Below, piece by piece: positions 44,735-56,571 of a stretch of DNA of 64,000 nt. The notes below the pieces were generated by a model. That model made no database searches. It saw only the letters and a program-made list of their open reading frames with translations, and had not been told where the DNA came from. The DNA comes from Roridomyces roridus (Eukaryota > Basidiomycota > Agaricomycetes > Agaricales > Mycenaceae): the NCBI GenBank assembly GCA_029378245.1, contig JARKIF010000014.1, positions 248,001 to 312,000 on the forward strand, read 5' to 3'. Position numbers and translations under genes: made by a program. How positions within the stretch are numbered: position 1 is the stretch's first letter; each line of letters starts with the position of its first letter.

Positions 44735-46405
44735 TCATAGGTTGCTGAGAACAGCCAACACCGCAGCAGCTGCGAGGATGGTGCCAGGCATCCGCATCGG
44801 GGCGGCGTCGGACGTAGTACTGCCCTTGCGCCCACTGCTCCCTGCGGTCGCAGCAGCGGCCACAGACCCAATCGTCGCACTTGGAACTTCGAGATTGACA
44901 TCACCGTTCATCGCCAGAGACGTGGCAGATAACTGCGCAAAGCCGACGGAAGGAGGATTGAATCGGAAGACAGAGTACACGTTTTTCTGCAAAACAAATG
45001 AGCGAATGATAGATCGGTAAGAACGATAGCACTCACGAGGAAAGTGTCTCCGACAATCCATGACGGCGCAGAGCCCCCGGTGGTCAATTCAAAGAAGGAG
45101 CCAACACACGTTGACTGGCTGACTTGCTGCAGCTGGAAGTCTGCCGAGCTGATGGCCCAGCTGCGTCCTCCAAAGGACATGGTGACGACAACATCCGTGT
45201 TGCAGGCTATATCAAGGGGTCAGTGCAACGGTTCCAAGATTGAATATGTTGAACGCACGATACAAATAGTAGCCTTCGAAATTGCCCGTCCCCGCCCGAG
45301 AGTTGGGGATCTGGGCGTACACAGCAGCGATTTGGTCGGGCGGGCCACCGACCAAAGTAGTACCAGTGTCGATGGCGGCATACGAGTCTGAACCAGATGG
45401 CACCGTTACGGAGTTGCCTTGAACGGTGATGGCTAAGAAATCGTTGAGCGTCTGTCCGTGAAGATGAACATACAAAAAGCTGACCACTGATGGCCAAAAT
45501 CCAATACGATGGAGTCGAAGTGGGCATATTAGTAAATTCGATATCCCCCGTGTACAGCGACGTGTTGGTGAATCCCATCGAGAAAGACCCGCCGACCTCC
45601 TGATCCTGAGTCTTGGACTGGTTCAGAAAACGCGTCATCTGGAAGGCCATCACAGGAGAGTCCCAGGAACCTCCTTGCGCCAGCGTCTGCCATAACGGGG
45701 TAGCGCCTGACGAGGCAATGGACTGCCACGCGAGACCGAGAAGACCAGACACAGGAGCAGTAAGCAGTCCGCTGGAGACAGCGTTGCAGACGGCGAAACC
45801 TTGGTTAGCCACACTGAAGCCAGCCATTTGAACGGTCTCGGTCGCCAGAGCCCCCAATGCCTCTCCGCTGCCGTAGGTGATTTCAAACGGAGTGCTCTTG
45901 TTGCTGAAACTTGACGAGGCAGAAGGGTTGAACGTCGCTACGCCATCGCAGCCGAAACTGCAGTCGTCACCAGCGAGCCAGAGGTCACTGGAACCAGTGT
46001 CCAAGATGACGTCGAAAGCTACCGGGGGTGACCCGATCGCAATAGAACCGTAGTAGCTCGAGTCTGACAATGGCTATGAGACGGTTGTAGAGCCCAGGGG
46101 AGTAGCACACACCGGCTTGTTGATTGGTAAGGCTGAAGTGAAGAGAGAGGGTAAAGAGCCGGTCAAGGGAGAATGGAAATGACATACAGGTTTGTCCCAG
46201 TACTTCTCCGTCGAGAACTTCCCCCATACTTGGCCGTGAGGCCTTCGCGCTGCTTCTTTGCCCAAAGGCCGGCGTCGTCTATTGAGCGGGAACTGACTCT
46301 GCGCTGCAGTTGCATGGAAACGCCATTTGATTGCTGGGGTGTCGGCGTGGAGAAAACATGGGGAAGGAGGAGAGTAAGAAGTGCAAAGGGCAGAGGTGAA
46401 AGCAT
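44735..46405 (-). CDS. pepsin-family aspartic protease, probably GPI-anchored
   Basis: A secreted A1 aspartyl protease. The signal peptide is MLSPLPFALLTLLLPHVFS, followed by a Gln/Ser/Arg-rich propeptide. The mature part has GSIAIGSPPVAFDVILDTGS with the first catalytic Asp in DTGSSDLW, the flap region ITYGSGEALG, and the second catalytic site in AAIDTGTTLVGGP. The late segment is APSWIVGDTFL followed by YSVFRFNPPSVGFA. The C-terminus is Ser/Gly-rich and ends in about 16 Ala/Leu/Val residues without charge, a GPI-attachment-like tail (yapsin type). Several introns are required, including a 22-nt exon at 46132-46111. The start ATG at 46405 begins the signal peptide. Probably acts at the cell surface. 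Confidence 0.87.
46111..46132 (-). other. 22-nt exon of the aspartic protease gene
   Basis: CCTTACCAATCAACAAGCCGGT lies between a CAG acceptor and a GTGTGC donor. It joins GTNL to LTNQQAG and then PLSDSSYYGSIAIG with correct phase; skipping it breaks the frame. Confidence 0.65.
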
Positions 46406-47134
46406 GAAAAGATTAGAGAAAGACGAGTTGTCACAGACAAAACTCTTATAAGGAGAAAGGCAAGATGTGGAGCGTGCTCGATCAAATGATAAAACCGTAA
46501 CCGAAGAGAGACCCTCTTGGCATCCTCTCCCAGTTCCATTTCTCAGTGCGCTACATTCTGCTACATTAATTTGCCACCAATGCTCGCCTCCTCGGTCCCT
46601 TTGAATCAACACGTCCAACGACGAGCAACCCGGATTCAGTCTGCTGTTCCGAACCATCGCGTCTGCCAAGCCATCCGCAGCATACCATCTTCAAGGCACG
46701 GCGGCCTACTCTAGAGCCAAGCCGTCCAAGCAAGAAGTCTGTTCGATAAATCAACAGTCAACGGTGGTCCGTCTTCGCTCAGGCACACTGTGTGCAAACG
46801 CTGCAAGTTTTGGCCTCGAACTGCGGCGGTTACTGCTCCACAACCTATGACCCGTTAATTTCAGAGAACACAGCCCACACTCCACGAGTCCCTAAGACCC
46901 TTGGCTCGGGCTTGCGAGTTCTCGGCGCTCGCTTGCACTGCCGGGTGTTTGTGATTACGGTCTCCGTCGGGCACTCGGCGGCGGTTTACTTTACACGCTA
47001 TTCAGATTACCAGACGTAGTACCGCTTGTTGGAAAGTCTGCATAAGTCATAGAACTCTGGAGAGCGCGTGGCCGAATCGACGCGTCGATGTGAACAAACA
47101 AATCCGCACGTGTTCTCAGGGCGGTGATGAGCAG
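46406..47134. other. intergenic region, no gene
   Basis: About 730 bp between divergent aspartic protease and Tul1-like genes. Only short frames occur. Probably the promoters of both. Confidence 0.5.
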
Positions 47135-49945
47135 ATGGACTCGAATACGGCCAGCAATAATGAGCAGGCCGACGCCCCCACTGGCCCTCCAGAGCGCGCC
47201 CGCTTCTCTATCCCGCCCTTTCTGCTCATCAGTTTCATGCTCTTCCTCCTCACGAACCATAATGGCGACGAATTCTTGGCCCGACACCAGTATCGGGACG
47301 CATTAGAATCCCTCCAGTACCAACTCTCCAACTATACGCTCTGGCTTACTGGCGGAGAGTCCAACTTTACCGTCGTGTGTTCTGCATTCTCGCTCCCTGA
47401 ACGTGAAATTCACGTTCCACCTAGCCCGAACAAGATCCTTCAATACCTCCTCTAATTGAAGCATTCAGCCTCAACCCGACATCCTCTTCACATTCATTCT
47501 ACTCGAATGCTACCGGAAACTTCCACGGAGATACCACATTCTACAATATCACGCCTGCGTCACTCAACAATTCGGCACACGAGTGGTCGTCCTTTGCAAA
47601 TACTTACATGGCCGACGCCAACATGACTCTCATTCTCGAACGAACTGGCTTGTGGAACTTTTCGGCGTCGAACAAGATGGCCATCAGCCTCCTCGACAAG
47701 CGCTTGTCCCACCCAAATGCATCAGAGGACATCGTCTTGGTCCACGTTCGTGCGCATACACCCAGGAGAGCCTCGAATAATATTATCTAGGGAAAGATAG
47801 AATTGACAGACCAGAACACTGCTGAAGACCTGAAGCTTCAGTTTGTCGGTATCCATTTCGTTTCGAATGGAACCATGTACGCGCCGGTTTTACCTCTTGG
47901 GTGAGCGATTGCATTTTCCAGTGGTTTCCTTCATACAAGCCATCTTCAGGCAAAGCATCGATATTCGCACCCTTCCGTCCATTGTCCCAGAGGCTTTGCG
48001 AAACCAGACGGCGCAGCTGGTCGAACCCGAGCTTTCATCTCAAATCGACAAGCTCAAGAAACTGATTGACGCGGGTGTCATCGAACAAGAGGCAGCGCTG
48101 GGTCCGTATAGTGAATTCGAGACACGTGGTGCCGTGTAACCAATCGTTTTAGATGAGACCCTCAAGACAACTTGCCCGTTTGCGCTGTATGCGTCGCTGG
48201 ACCCCGTCAATGTCCCCGAGGTGCTTCTCCGAGACCTGGAGGAGGAGACACAGCATCCAGAGGGCATATGGACCATCAGTCCCCCAACATTGTCTATCAG
48301 TGGCATGCTTATCAGCAAGGAATGCGGCATAATATACGAGTTCCACAAAGCGGAAGGCATTGGGTCCGTCTTTTGTCCTAATCAATGTCCCTGTATTCAC
48401 AACTCCCTCAGGCTCCGTTCATTATTCCGCAAACTCACTACATGTACTCTTGTCTTGCGCTTTGATGGATGCGTCTGATACATCGTACAGATGCTGGGAC
48501 GACCGCTGTGGCGTATCTTGCCATGCTCGTGTTATTGTCTCGCCAGATGCAACGTAGTCGAACCCCCTCTGGGATCACCCGCCTCTCCTTCTGGACGTTT
48601 CTCGTCCAGGCCGTTGTCGATGCCCTGTCCTTTGCGGGACACACCGTTTTTGCTCTAGTGGCTGATGGCAAGCCCTCGCTTTCGCTGATAGCTCCCGCCT
48701 TTTTGGCATGTGTTTTATTTGCCAATGAAGCGGTTCGTTTTCTGTGGATTTATTTTTATGGTTCTGACTGTTTCACCAGCAATTCGCTACTTTGATCCAG
48801 CAATTTCAAGCGCCTGAAGATGCGCCGTCACGTCCACCGGCCCCTGCGCCGCCCAATGACGGCCCTGATGTCCCGACAACAACCACTGTTTCGGAAACTC
48901 CAGGCGAATCCCCTGATGCAACACCACCTCCTGGTACTACGACTCCCATCCCACCTCAACCTTCCTTCTTGGCCTTTTTCATCCACCATGTTAGGACGGA
49001 TCCTCAAATGAGAATGTGTATGTCGCCTTTTCTGTCCCTTGCCCAACTAATATGCAGCAGGGTTGATTTTATCTGTATTCCTTACATTGATGGTGCACAC
49101 GATCTTGTCGGCGACTCTGTCCATAATGTTTGTGGTCGTTTCGTATTCCTTCCTCTGGTTGCCCCAGATCTATCGATCTGCGCGTCGTGGAAGGGGGAGC
49201 GGGTTGGCCATGGAGTACCTTGTGGGGACCACTGTGTGCCGCCTCTACGTTGCCTTGTGTAAGGTTACCCTAATTTTTGATCGTCTTGACTCATTCACCC
49301 GTCAGATTTCCTTCTCTGCCCAAAGAATGTTCTGGATGTTGAACCGCGAGGTGAGCTGCCCATGTTTAGTGGATCAACGATTGACACAATATCAGGATGG
49401 GCGCGGTACCTGAGCGCATTCGTTTGCGTCCAGATGGCCGTGGTTCTGCTTCAGGACACTGCTCTTGGTCCGACGTTCTTCCTTCCTCGGCGGGTATGCA
49501 ATCTCTCAACATGTTGTCGTGTCATTGACCTTTCCTCGTCAGTATGCCGCCGTGAAGATGTACGATTACCACCCCGTCATGCCTCTCCCCGCAAACGACC
49601 CTGAATCCCAAGACCAATCTCTGGGTGATTGCGCCATCTGTATGGACGCGATACACGTCGACCCGTCGCTGCATCGGCGGACGTCTCTTGATTACAAGAG
49701 CGAGACAAGTGCTGCAACCAGCAAGCAACGGAAGAGCAGGGCGCTTTTGAATGCGGTGCAGAGAAATGCAACTGGGAGGAAGAATTACAGTCTTGCACCT
49801 TGTCATCATCTCTTCGTGCGTTTGGCTTTCTTTGCGCCTGTGGATGCGACCGCTTACTTGCCAGCAGCACACGGAATGTTTGGAAAGGTGGCTCGCAATA
49901 AAGAACATATGTCCTCAATGTCGCCGACCGTTACCCCCACTCTAG
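47135..49945 (+). CDS. Golgi/endosomal transmembrane RING E3 ligase, Tul1/Dsc1-like
   Basis: A subunit of the DSC/Tul1 ubiquitin ligase of Golgi and endosome membranes, which in fission yeast activates the sterol regulator Sre1. An N-terminal membrane anchor IPPFLLISFMLFLLT is followed by a lumenal domain with several N-glycosylation sequons (NYT, NMT, NFSAS, NGT). Then come many hydrophobic spans (AVAYLAMLVLLS, LTLMVHTILSATLSIMFVVV, RYLSAFVCVQMAVVLL), split by a Pro/Thr-rich loop. A C-terminal RING follows: CAICMDAI, a long loop, then CHHLFHTECLERW and CPQC. About ten introns are needed; the last is in CHHLF/HTEC. The start ATG at 47135 gives MDSNTASNNEQ. The stop is 47 bp from the convergent NADAR gene. 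Confidence 0.85.
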
Positions 49946-49992
49946 CTTGCATTTGTACCATACAACATCTGTATTAATATATTACACTACTA

Positions 49993-51022
49993 TTACGATC
50001 GCTTCGACTTTCCAGCAGCCTTCGAGCGACAAGTTTCGCCGCAATATTTGAGTTTGCCAATTTGAGGCCGCCGCCGACATTGCTGTTGATACTCAGAAAG
50101 TAGCCAGGCGGAAGGGAGATAGTTACCGGGCAGACGGGAGGGATTCGCGAGATATCTGCACGAAGGCATGCATTTCCACAGTACAGAGACTTGGCTAGCC
50201 GTGGCTTTTTGTGGCAATTCTGGGGGAAAGGTGAGACGGTAATGGCTTGATTGTCGAAGAATGTACCTGACACTGCAGGACCTTTCGTTCTGGAGCCTTG
50301 GCACCACCTAAATTCTCGCGAACTCGTTCGAGGATCTGACCGAGATGGTTGGACCCCAGCAAGTCAGAGCCGACGCCCCAGAATGAATCTGTTGTCGAGT
50401 CCTAACCGATTAGCAGAAGAGTAGGTTTTGGGGAAGACGAGCAGTACTTGATACAGCTCAGCGTTCCCTGTGGCAAGCAGTTGTTGCTGTAAATGAGGAT
50501 GCTGCGAGAACTTGAGGAACATGACTTCCTCCATCTGTCCAAGGGTCCAGATTACTTGTCTCTGACAAACGCTGCCTGCCTACCTTGTCCACATTGATCG
50601 ACCGCCAATCCGGCCGCGCGAACGCTTCGCTCCCATGAGCTATATCGAAAGCCAGCCCAGGCGTATCCGCGTGCCGAATCTTCTCTGCGATATCATCGTG
50701 ATGACCAAGGAACTAATTTCTGCATCGGTCAACGTCTACCTCAGAGTTTGTACTCTACCTTGAACGCCTGGAAGAGATGTTGCGAAGTAGGATAGATCGC
50801 GCCGTGGTATCCAACAGTATGCAGAGAATATTGATTCAAATCGGCGTAGGGACCGGTGGGTCCAAAAAGAATCTTGACAACAGGAGCAGCAGGCGGAGGT
50901 ACATGGAGCGGTTTTGCCTTTGGTGGTGGTGTTGGGGATCGCGGTCTAGATTTCGGTTGCGGGTTACTGGATTTCTTGGGTGCAGACCGGGCAAATGCTT
51001 GTGCTAGAGTCAACTGTGGCAT
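49993..51022 (-). CDS. NADAR-domain protein with paired cysteine motifs
   Basis: Begins MPQLTLAQAFARSAPKK, a Pro-rich basic leader, then the NADAR (YbiA-like) fold: KILFGPTGPYADLNQYS, GAIYPTSQHLFQAFK, GHHDDIAEKIRHADTPG, FWGVGSDLLGSNHLG. NADAR proteins include N-glycosidases that remove ADP-ribose or damaged riboflavin precursors. After the domain, VLQCQNCHKKPRLAKSLYCG and, farther on, CRRRPQIGKLKYCGETCRSK make two similar Cys motifs (C-x2-C...YC-x2-C and C...YC-x2-C), which could be zinc-binding. They are joined across introns between 50280 and 50040 whose borders are uncertain. The start ATG at 51022 is the first in frame. Activity is inferred from the family only. Confidence 0.75.
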
Positions 51023-51126
51023 AAGACAAGGAGACGTTGATGGTGTGATCGCGTTCAATGATTCAAAAATGCGCCGTTACATATTCATTGTACACCGTAA
51101 AAACAACATTCCATAGCATAAATCTA

Positions 51127-53900
51127 TCATGAACCAGTCGAGCGCGACGTGGGTATCGTCCCCCGCTTCCCCGCACTGGCATTCGCAGCAGCAACAACCC
51201 GCAAAAAGTTGCCACTGCTGGGCCGTTTCGTCAGCGTCTTCCTTCCACTCACCGTCCCCGCCCCGGAGCCAGCGGAGACTGCCGTACTGCCATCGGCCAC
51301 ACTGACACTCCGCTTGATAAACGGACTCGGGAGGTTCTCCTCGTCATTAAGGTCATATTCGGGCGCAGACCGGGGTATTGGGGTCGTATTCGAGCGTGCA
51401 GGTTGAGGGGGTATCGGCTGTTGCTGCGAAGAAGAAGTGGCCGCGAGGTGTGGGTGAGGTAACGGTTTGGGAACCCGATGTTTTGTCTGAGAAGCCGAGA
51501 CTGTTGGAGACGCAGAGGACCCAGTAGCCTCTGCCAAAGCGGCTGGAAGTGTTGGTCGCCGCCCGGAAGTGCGGATGGACGGTCGGCGAAGACGAGTTGG
51601 AGGTACTGAGCCCGAGCCATCCAAACTGTCTCGCCGTCTCTCCCCCGTCTTTGCTCGTATCCTTGACCTCCGTCTTTCGCCCTCCTCTTCCACATCGCTA
51701 TCCGAAGTAGAAGGACTCGCCGCCTCCTCGGCCTCCTCGAAATCAAACACTTGCGCGAAATTCAATCCAACCTTGGGCGACGCCCCGACTTCGTCCTCGA
51801 ACCGTCGGCTCAGGTCAAACATACCCGCGAGCTCAGCAGGCGAAGGGGTGCACAGCGTCTCTCCAGTGGCGGTGAGTACTACACCCTTCATCGCGGACGG
51901 CTGAGAGAACAGCTCCTTGAGCTTGTTCGATGTACGCGGGACCGGTGTCGAAAGACCCGCTATGGCTGGGAAAGGGCTGGGGCTCCGCGTAGACGTCCGA
52001 CTCGTTTTGGCGGAGGGTTGTTGTGCCGCGCGCGACAGAATATTCTGCACCTCGTCGAGTGGCGAACGGTCTTTCTTGGCACCTTTGCCCCCATAATCAG
52101 AAAAATCCCAACTTGCATGAAAAACACCATACCTGCGGATTTTTCCATATTCCGGACCTTCTCCTCCAATAGCTCCTTTGTAGCCAGCATTCTCTCCTCC
52201 TCCTCCTTCACCGCACTCTCCCGGTGTAACAATTCCTCCTCCCTTTCTAGGAATATATTCTCCCGAGCTACCAGCTCCCCATTCAGCACAACGCGGAACT
52301 CTTCCCGCAATTGTTCCTCGCGCTTTCCCCAGGCATCCAACACTTCCGCCTCCCGCCTTCTGACCGCTTCCATAATCTCATCCTCCCTTCTCTGCATCGA
52401 CCTGCTGACCTCCTCCTCGCGCTTCAAAACAAGCACACGCAGCTCTTCCTCGCGGTGTTTCACTGCTGCATGGATATCGTCCATGCTCGGCTGGGATTGT
52501 ATATGCACTTGTGCTTGATGCAGTTGAGACTGGCATTCGTGTAGTTGTGTTTGAAGGAGTTGGATTTGGGCATCTCTTTGTTGTATCGTCTCGTTAATGG
52601 CAGACTCGCGGGCATTGAGGTTGTGTTCTCTGGCCGTCAGCGTTTCTCTGTGGGCTTTGATTGTATCCAGTCTACGAAACGGTAAGAAAGTGCAAGAGGA
52701 TGGTGGAATGATCATACAGCTTCCGCCCATCGGCGACTTTGATTGCCAAATCTACGCGCTCGTGTTGGAGAAGTTGTGCTGCTGACGGGCGCATCGCAGG
52801 CTACAAGAAATTTCAATAATGAATAACGTGGTCTGAATCAGCGTACATTCAAGTTGAGCATCGTCTTGATCACGCCACTGAGTGCTTGGGAATAAGTTCG
52901 CGGTAATGGGGGGATGCGGGCATTCCTGCACGGTACATTAGCTCGAAGACTATGAAGATGCATCCGCTCCTACCGTATCAGCTGGCTCAGTTCATTGTGG
53001 GTTTTCGCCTCGTGAAATGGTGGCTTCAGAGCGCACAATTCGTAGATGAGGCACCCAAGTGACCATATATCGGACTTGGAGTCGTAGGATCGCTCCTGCA
53101 TCAGCTCCGGGGACATGTAGTATGGCGTCTATAATTCAGTCAGACGAGAGCAAGAACCCATGCACGAAACGCACCCCGACATAGGTGTTGGCAAACGTAG
53201 CTTGGGTGAGCGCCTTTGACAGGCCAAAGTCGCCGAGCTTGACCGAATTAGACCCGTCGAGGAAGACTGAACGCGTGTTAGTGAACGAAGACTGGTAGTG
53301 CAAAGGGTGGTACCATTGTCTGGTTTTAGGTCCCGGTGGAGGATTTGGGATCGCCGCTCCTTGCCCTCCACCTCGCCTGCATTGCCTATGCTCGAAGCGC
53401 GACTATGACCGCTTGTGTTGTGGCAATGATTCAATGCCAGGAGGATTTGCATGAAATATTGCCAGATGGTGTCTTCTGGTATAGGGCGGTTGTGCTTGGC
53501 AGCTTGCTTGATGACGGCGGACAGGTCGCCGCCACCACAGTACTCCATGATGATGTAGAGGATGCCAGCGTCGCGGTCGACGTGGCGGTCGTGGTAGCCA
53601 ACAATGTGGTCGTGGTCCAGGTCTTTGAGAATGTTCCTAGAAGATTATTGAGGAAAACGAGGGAGAAAAGAGAACTGTCCACGCACACTTCTGCGACGAT
53701 CCGCTTCCTATCCCGGTCGCTCATACGCTCGAAATTCAATTCCTTGCGCGCGAAGATCTAGTGGGGGAGTGAGTGCGTTGCCACCCAAGAAATGGGCCAC
53801 TGACGAGTCCATCCGACTTGCGGCGGACCTTTCTGATGATTCCGAATGCGCCGTTTCCGATAACATCGAGCGCCTCGTACTGCTCGAGCAAGTTGGACAT
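51127..53900 (-). CDS. NIMA/NEK-family protein kinase
   Basis: A Ser/Thr kinase of the NIMA (NEK2) family, regulators of mitosis and microtubules. The N-terminus [20 protein letters not shown] contains the glycine-rich loop; [20 protein letters not shown] is the C helix region; [10 protein letters not shown] is the hinge; HRDLKPDN the catalytic loop; [11 protein letters not shown] the [12 protein letters not shown] the activation-loop end. An insert rich in Ser, Gly and Glu precedes HRDLKPDN, as in other fungal NIMA kinases. After the kinase domain come about 200 residues of coiled coil and a long disordered Ser/Pro tail ending [10 protein letters not shown]. At least seven introns fit. The start ATG at 53900 is 126 bp from the divergent decarboxylase gene. 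Confidence 0.88.
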
Positions 53901-54026
53901 GGTCGAAGACTCGGAAGAGGCGATGAACAGCGGTCACATGACCGTTGATTATAATTATTTTTTTCTTCTCCTTTTCGATAATTCCAGAAATAATGCCAGA
54001 ATGAAACTGGAAGAGGGGTACCTGTA

Positions 54027-55626
54027 ATGGGTCTATTTCTCAGCACTGTCGCGAACAGCGTTCTGAGCTATTTGGGCGGTGAAGTTCAAGGTACACGGGA
54101 AGCCGGCCCGGACTGCTATGACGCAAACTGACAATCCTTCTCAGCAACCACTTCCACCCAACCTCCAACCACCAACATGCTCGAAAAACAGCTTGAGCAT
54201 CTCACTTCCAAGGTCAACAATCTCGATCTCAGCCACGAGCTTGCGGCAGGTGGTCTCAAAGCTCTCGTCCACCACTCCGGGGAGCATGCGGATGTGAGCC
54301 AAAGTATTCATGCATCGAGCCACACCATCCACGGTGCCCCCTGGCTCCACAATCTCCTTCCTGGAATCGAAAAGTGCGCGCACATCTTCAAAGCTATCGC
54401 TCCGATTTCTTACGCCTTGCAAGATTTGCTTCACAATATCACGTTGGTAACTTTGTCGTCGTGCGTGGCTCCAAGGAGCAGATCTTTGAAGCCATGCCCA
54501 TCTACGCGAGGTCAGTTGTCTTTCGAGTCGGTGCAGCCATGGTTCATGGTCAATAGACTGGGCATGCACCTCTTGTTCTATGGGCACGAACAAGTCAAGC
54601 TCCTCCACTCGGAGCGCGTCGAGCACCTCCTCAAGGAACAGTCCATCAAAGCAAGTCTCCTTTTTCCTGAGGAACGCTGTATCATGTCTGCTTCAGGAGG
54701 GCAAACTCTACGACGACCCCGAATCCGTCAAATCGATTCCGTCCTTCGTCGAGACCTACTCACTTTCCACCGAAGAACTGCTTGAGCCAGACATTACAAA
54801 GTACAAGACGTTCAACGAGTTCTTCTCCAGGAAGCTCAAGCCTGATGCCCGGCCAGTTGACCATGCCGATGACCCTCTTGCGATTTGCAGTGCCGCCGAT
54901 TGTCGTCTTACTGTTTATCAAACTGTATGGTCATCCTATCGCCGTTTTTATCCGGTGTTTACATGCATCCAACAGGTAGATCTAGCCAAGGAATTCTGGA
55001 TCAAAGGACGTGAATTCACGATCCCAAACCTCTTGGGCATTCCCCCAACCCACGAGAAAGCACAACTCTTCGACGGCTCGAGTTTGGCCATCTTCAGACT
55101 GGCACCCTCGGACTATCACCGTTTCCACTCGCCTATTGACGCTGAAATCGGGGAGATTGTCGACATTCCGGGCCAGTACTACACTGTCAACCCCCAGGCG
55201 GTGAACGAGCCCGGCTTTGATGTCTTCACGGCCAACAAGCGGTCTGTTCTATTCATGACGCATACCGCCACCAATCTCCCTGTCGCATTTGTCGCCATCG
55301 GGGCGCTCCTTGTCGCCAGTATCGGCTGGACGAACGGCGGAGAGAAGGGCAAAACTGTCAAGAAGGGGGAAGAGTTGGGGTGCGTATTTTCATCCTCTTC
55401 TGACACGGCGCTGACTGGTCCACAAGATATTTCGCCTACGGCGGAAGCACTGTGGTTGCTATGTTCCCCAGGGGAGTTATCGAGTTCGACGCAGACTTGG
55501 TAGGAAACTCTGTGGTACCCGTTGAGACGTTGATGAAGGTACGTCGCTGTCTCAATGCCGCGAGATGTTCCGTACGAATATTTGCAGGTTGGAAACTCCC
55601 TTGGAAGAACCCCGACCAAAGTGTAA
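54027..55626 (+). CDS. phosphatidylserine decarboxylase
   Basis: Makes phosphatidylethanolamine from phosphatidylserine; it cleaves itself to form a pyruvoyl group. Motifs: FNEFFSRKLKPDARPV, FRLAPSDYHRFHSP with the Asp-His pair of the proteolytic triad, and YFAYGGSTVV, where GGST replaces the LGST cleavage site of the classical enzyme, as in many fungal paralogs. The N-terminus MGLFLSTVANSVLSYLGG could be a membrane anchor. The next part, with GNFVVVRGSKEQ, shows no recognised domain. Introns restore KFASQYHVGNF and ELGYFAYGG. The start ATG at 54027 is the first with a continuing frame. It is one of several such enzymes in fungi, probably not the main mitochondrial one. Confidence 0.85.
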
Positions 55627-55702
55627 TTCCTGATAATTATTTTCATTGGACAGTTCTGTAGAATAGTAACCTGTTGTCTATGTACCCTTGTGTCTATATT
55701 TC

Positions 55703-56571
55703 TTACGGACGACTTCTCCTCCACTCTGCGAGCATCTCCACGCTGATCATCTTCAGCCCCCACCGGTCTGCGAACGCTCTGCAGTCGTCCCGTCGAGCCA
55801 TAGTCCCCTCTGCGTCGTCGTTTACCAACTCGCAGAGTAAACCCGCGAGGGGCTGGTTAGTGAGCCGACAAAGGTCCACGCCGCTTTCGGTGTGGCCTTT
55901 GCGCACGAGAACACCACCGTCAACGGCGCGCAGTGGGACGAGATGACCAGGGCGAGTAAAGTCGTCTGCAACTGATGTCGGCGAAGCAAGCGCGCGGGCC
56001 GTGCGACTCCGATCACCGGCGGAAATACCGGTGGTGACGCCTGCAGGATGAGAATCAGCTTGAGTTTCTGGAGGCGGGGACGCGTACCATGCTTGTAGTC
56101 GACGGTAACAGTGTAGGCTGTCCGATGGCGTTCCTGGTTTTTGGGAACCATCATTGGCAGGTCGAGCTGCTCGAGTCTGTCCCCAGGAAGCGCGATGCAG
56201 ATGTAGCCGCTGTTCGCGGGGTGAGTGGGAATAAAGAGAGGGCCAAGGAATGCACGGACCTCGTGTGCTTGACCATCCAAGCCATCTTCTCTGTCGTACA
56301 GAGTGCAGCGGAGATGATGAGGTCTCCCTCATTCTCCCTGCTCTCGTCATCCATTACTACTAGGAATTCGCCTGCAGAAGAACCGAAAGATTAGCTGCCG
56401 TCGTGGACCATCGTTCTCTCGCTCGCCTGCAGAGAAGGCCGCCAGTGCATCTTCCATCGAGTCAAACTCGAAACTGGCTCGCGGTGCGACATTGTGCACT
56501 TCTGTAGGTCGCCAGACGGCCCCCTTTGCTGAAGGGGCAGAGACACCGTTCGGAGTGGAGGGAATGGGCAT
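55703..56571 (-). CDS. RIB3: 3,4-dihydroxy-2-butanone 4-phosphate synthase
   Basis: Makes 3,4-dihydroxy-2-butanone 4-phosphate from ribulose 5-phosphate for riboflavin synthesis; Mg-dependent. Signature pieces: [17 protein letters not shown] with the acidic metal-binding loop, [64 protein letters not shown] and [14 protein letters not shown]. About 230 residues after splicing, as usual. The start ATG at 56571 follows an extension [17 protein letters not shown]. The join before EFLVVMDD is best made with a GC-AG intron (56426-56372); a GT-AG alternative would insert seven extra residues. At the end it abuts the convergent decarboxylase gene. Confidence 0.93.
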
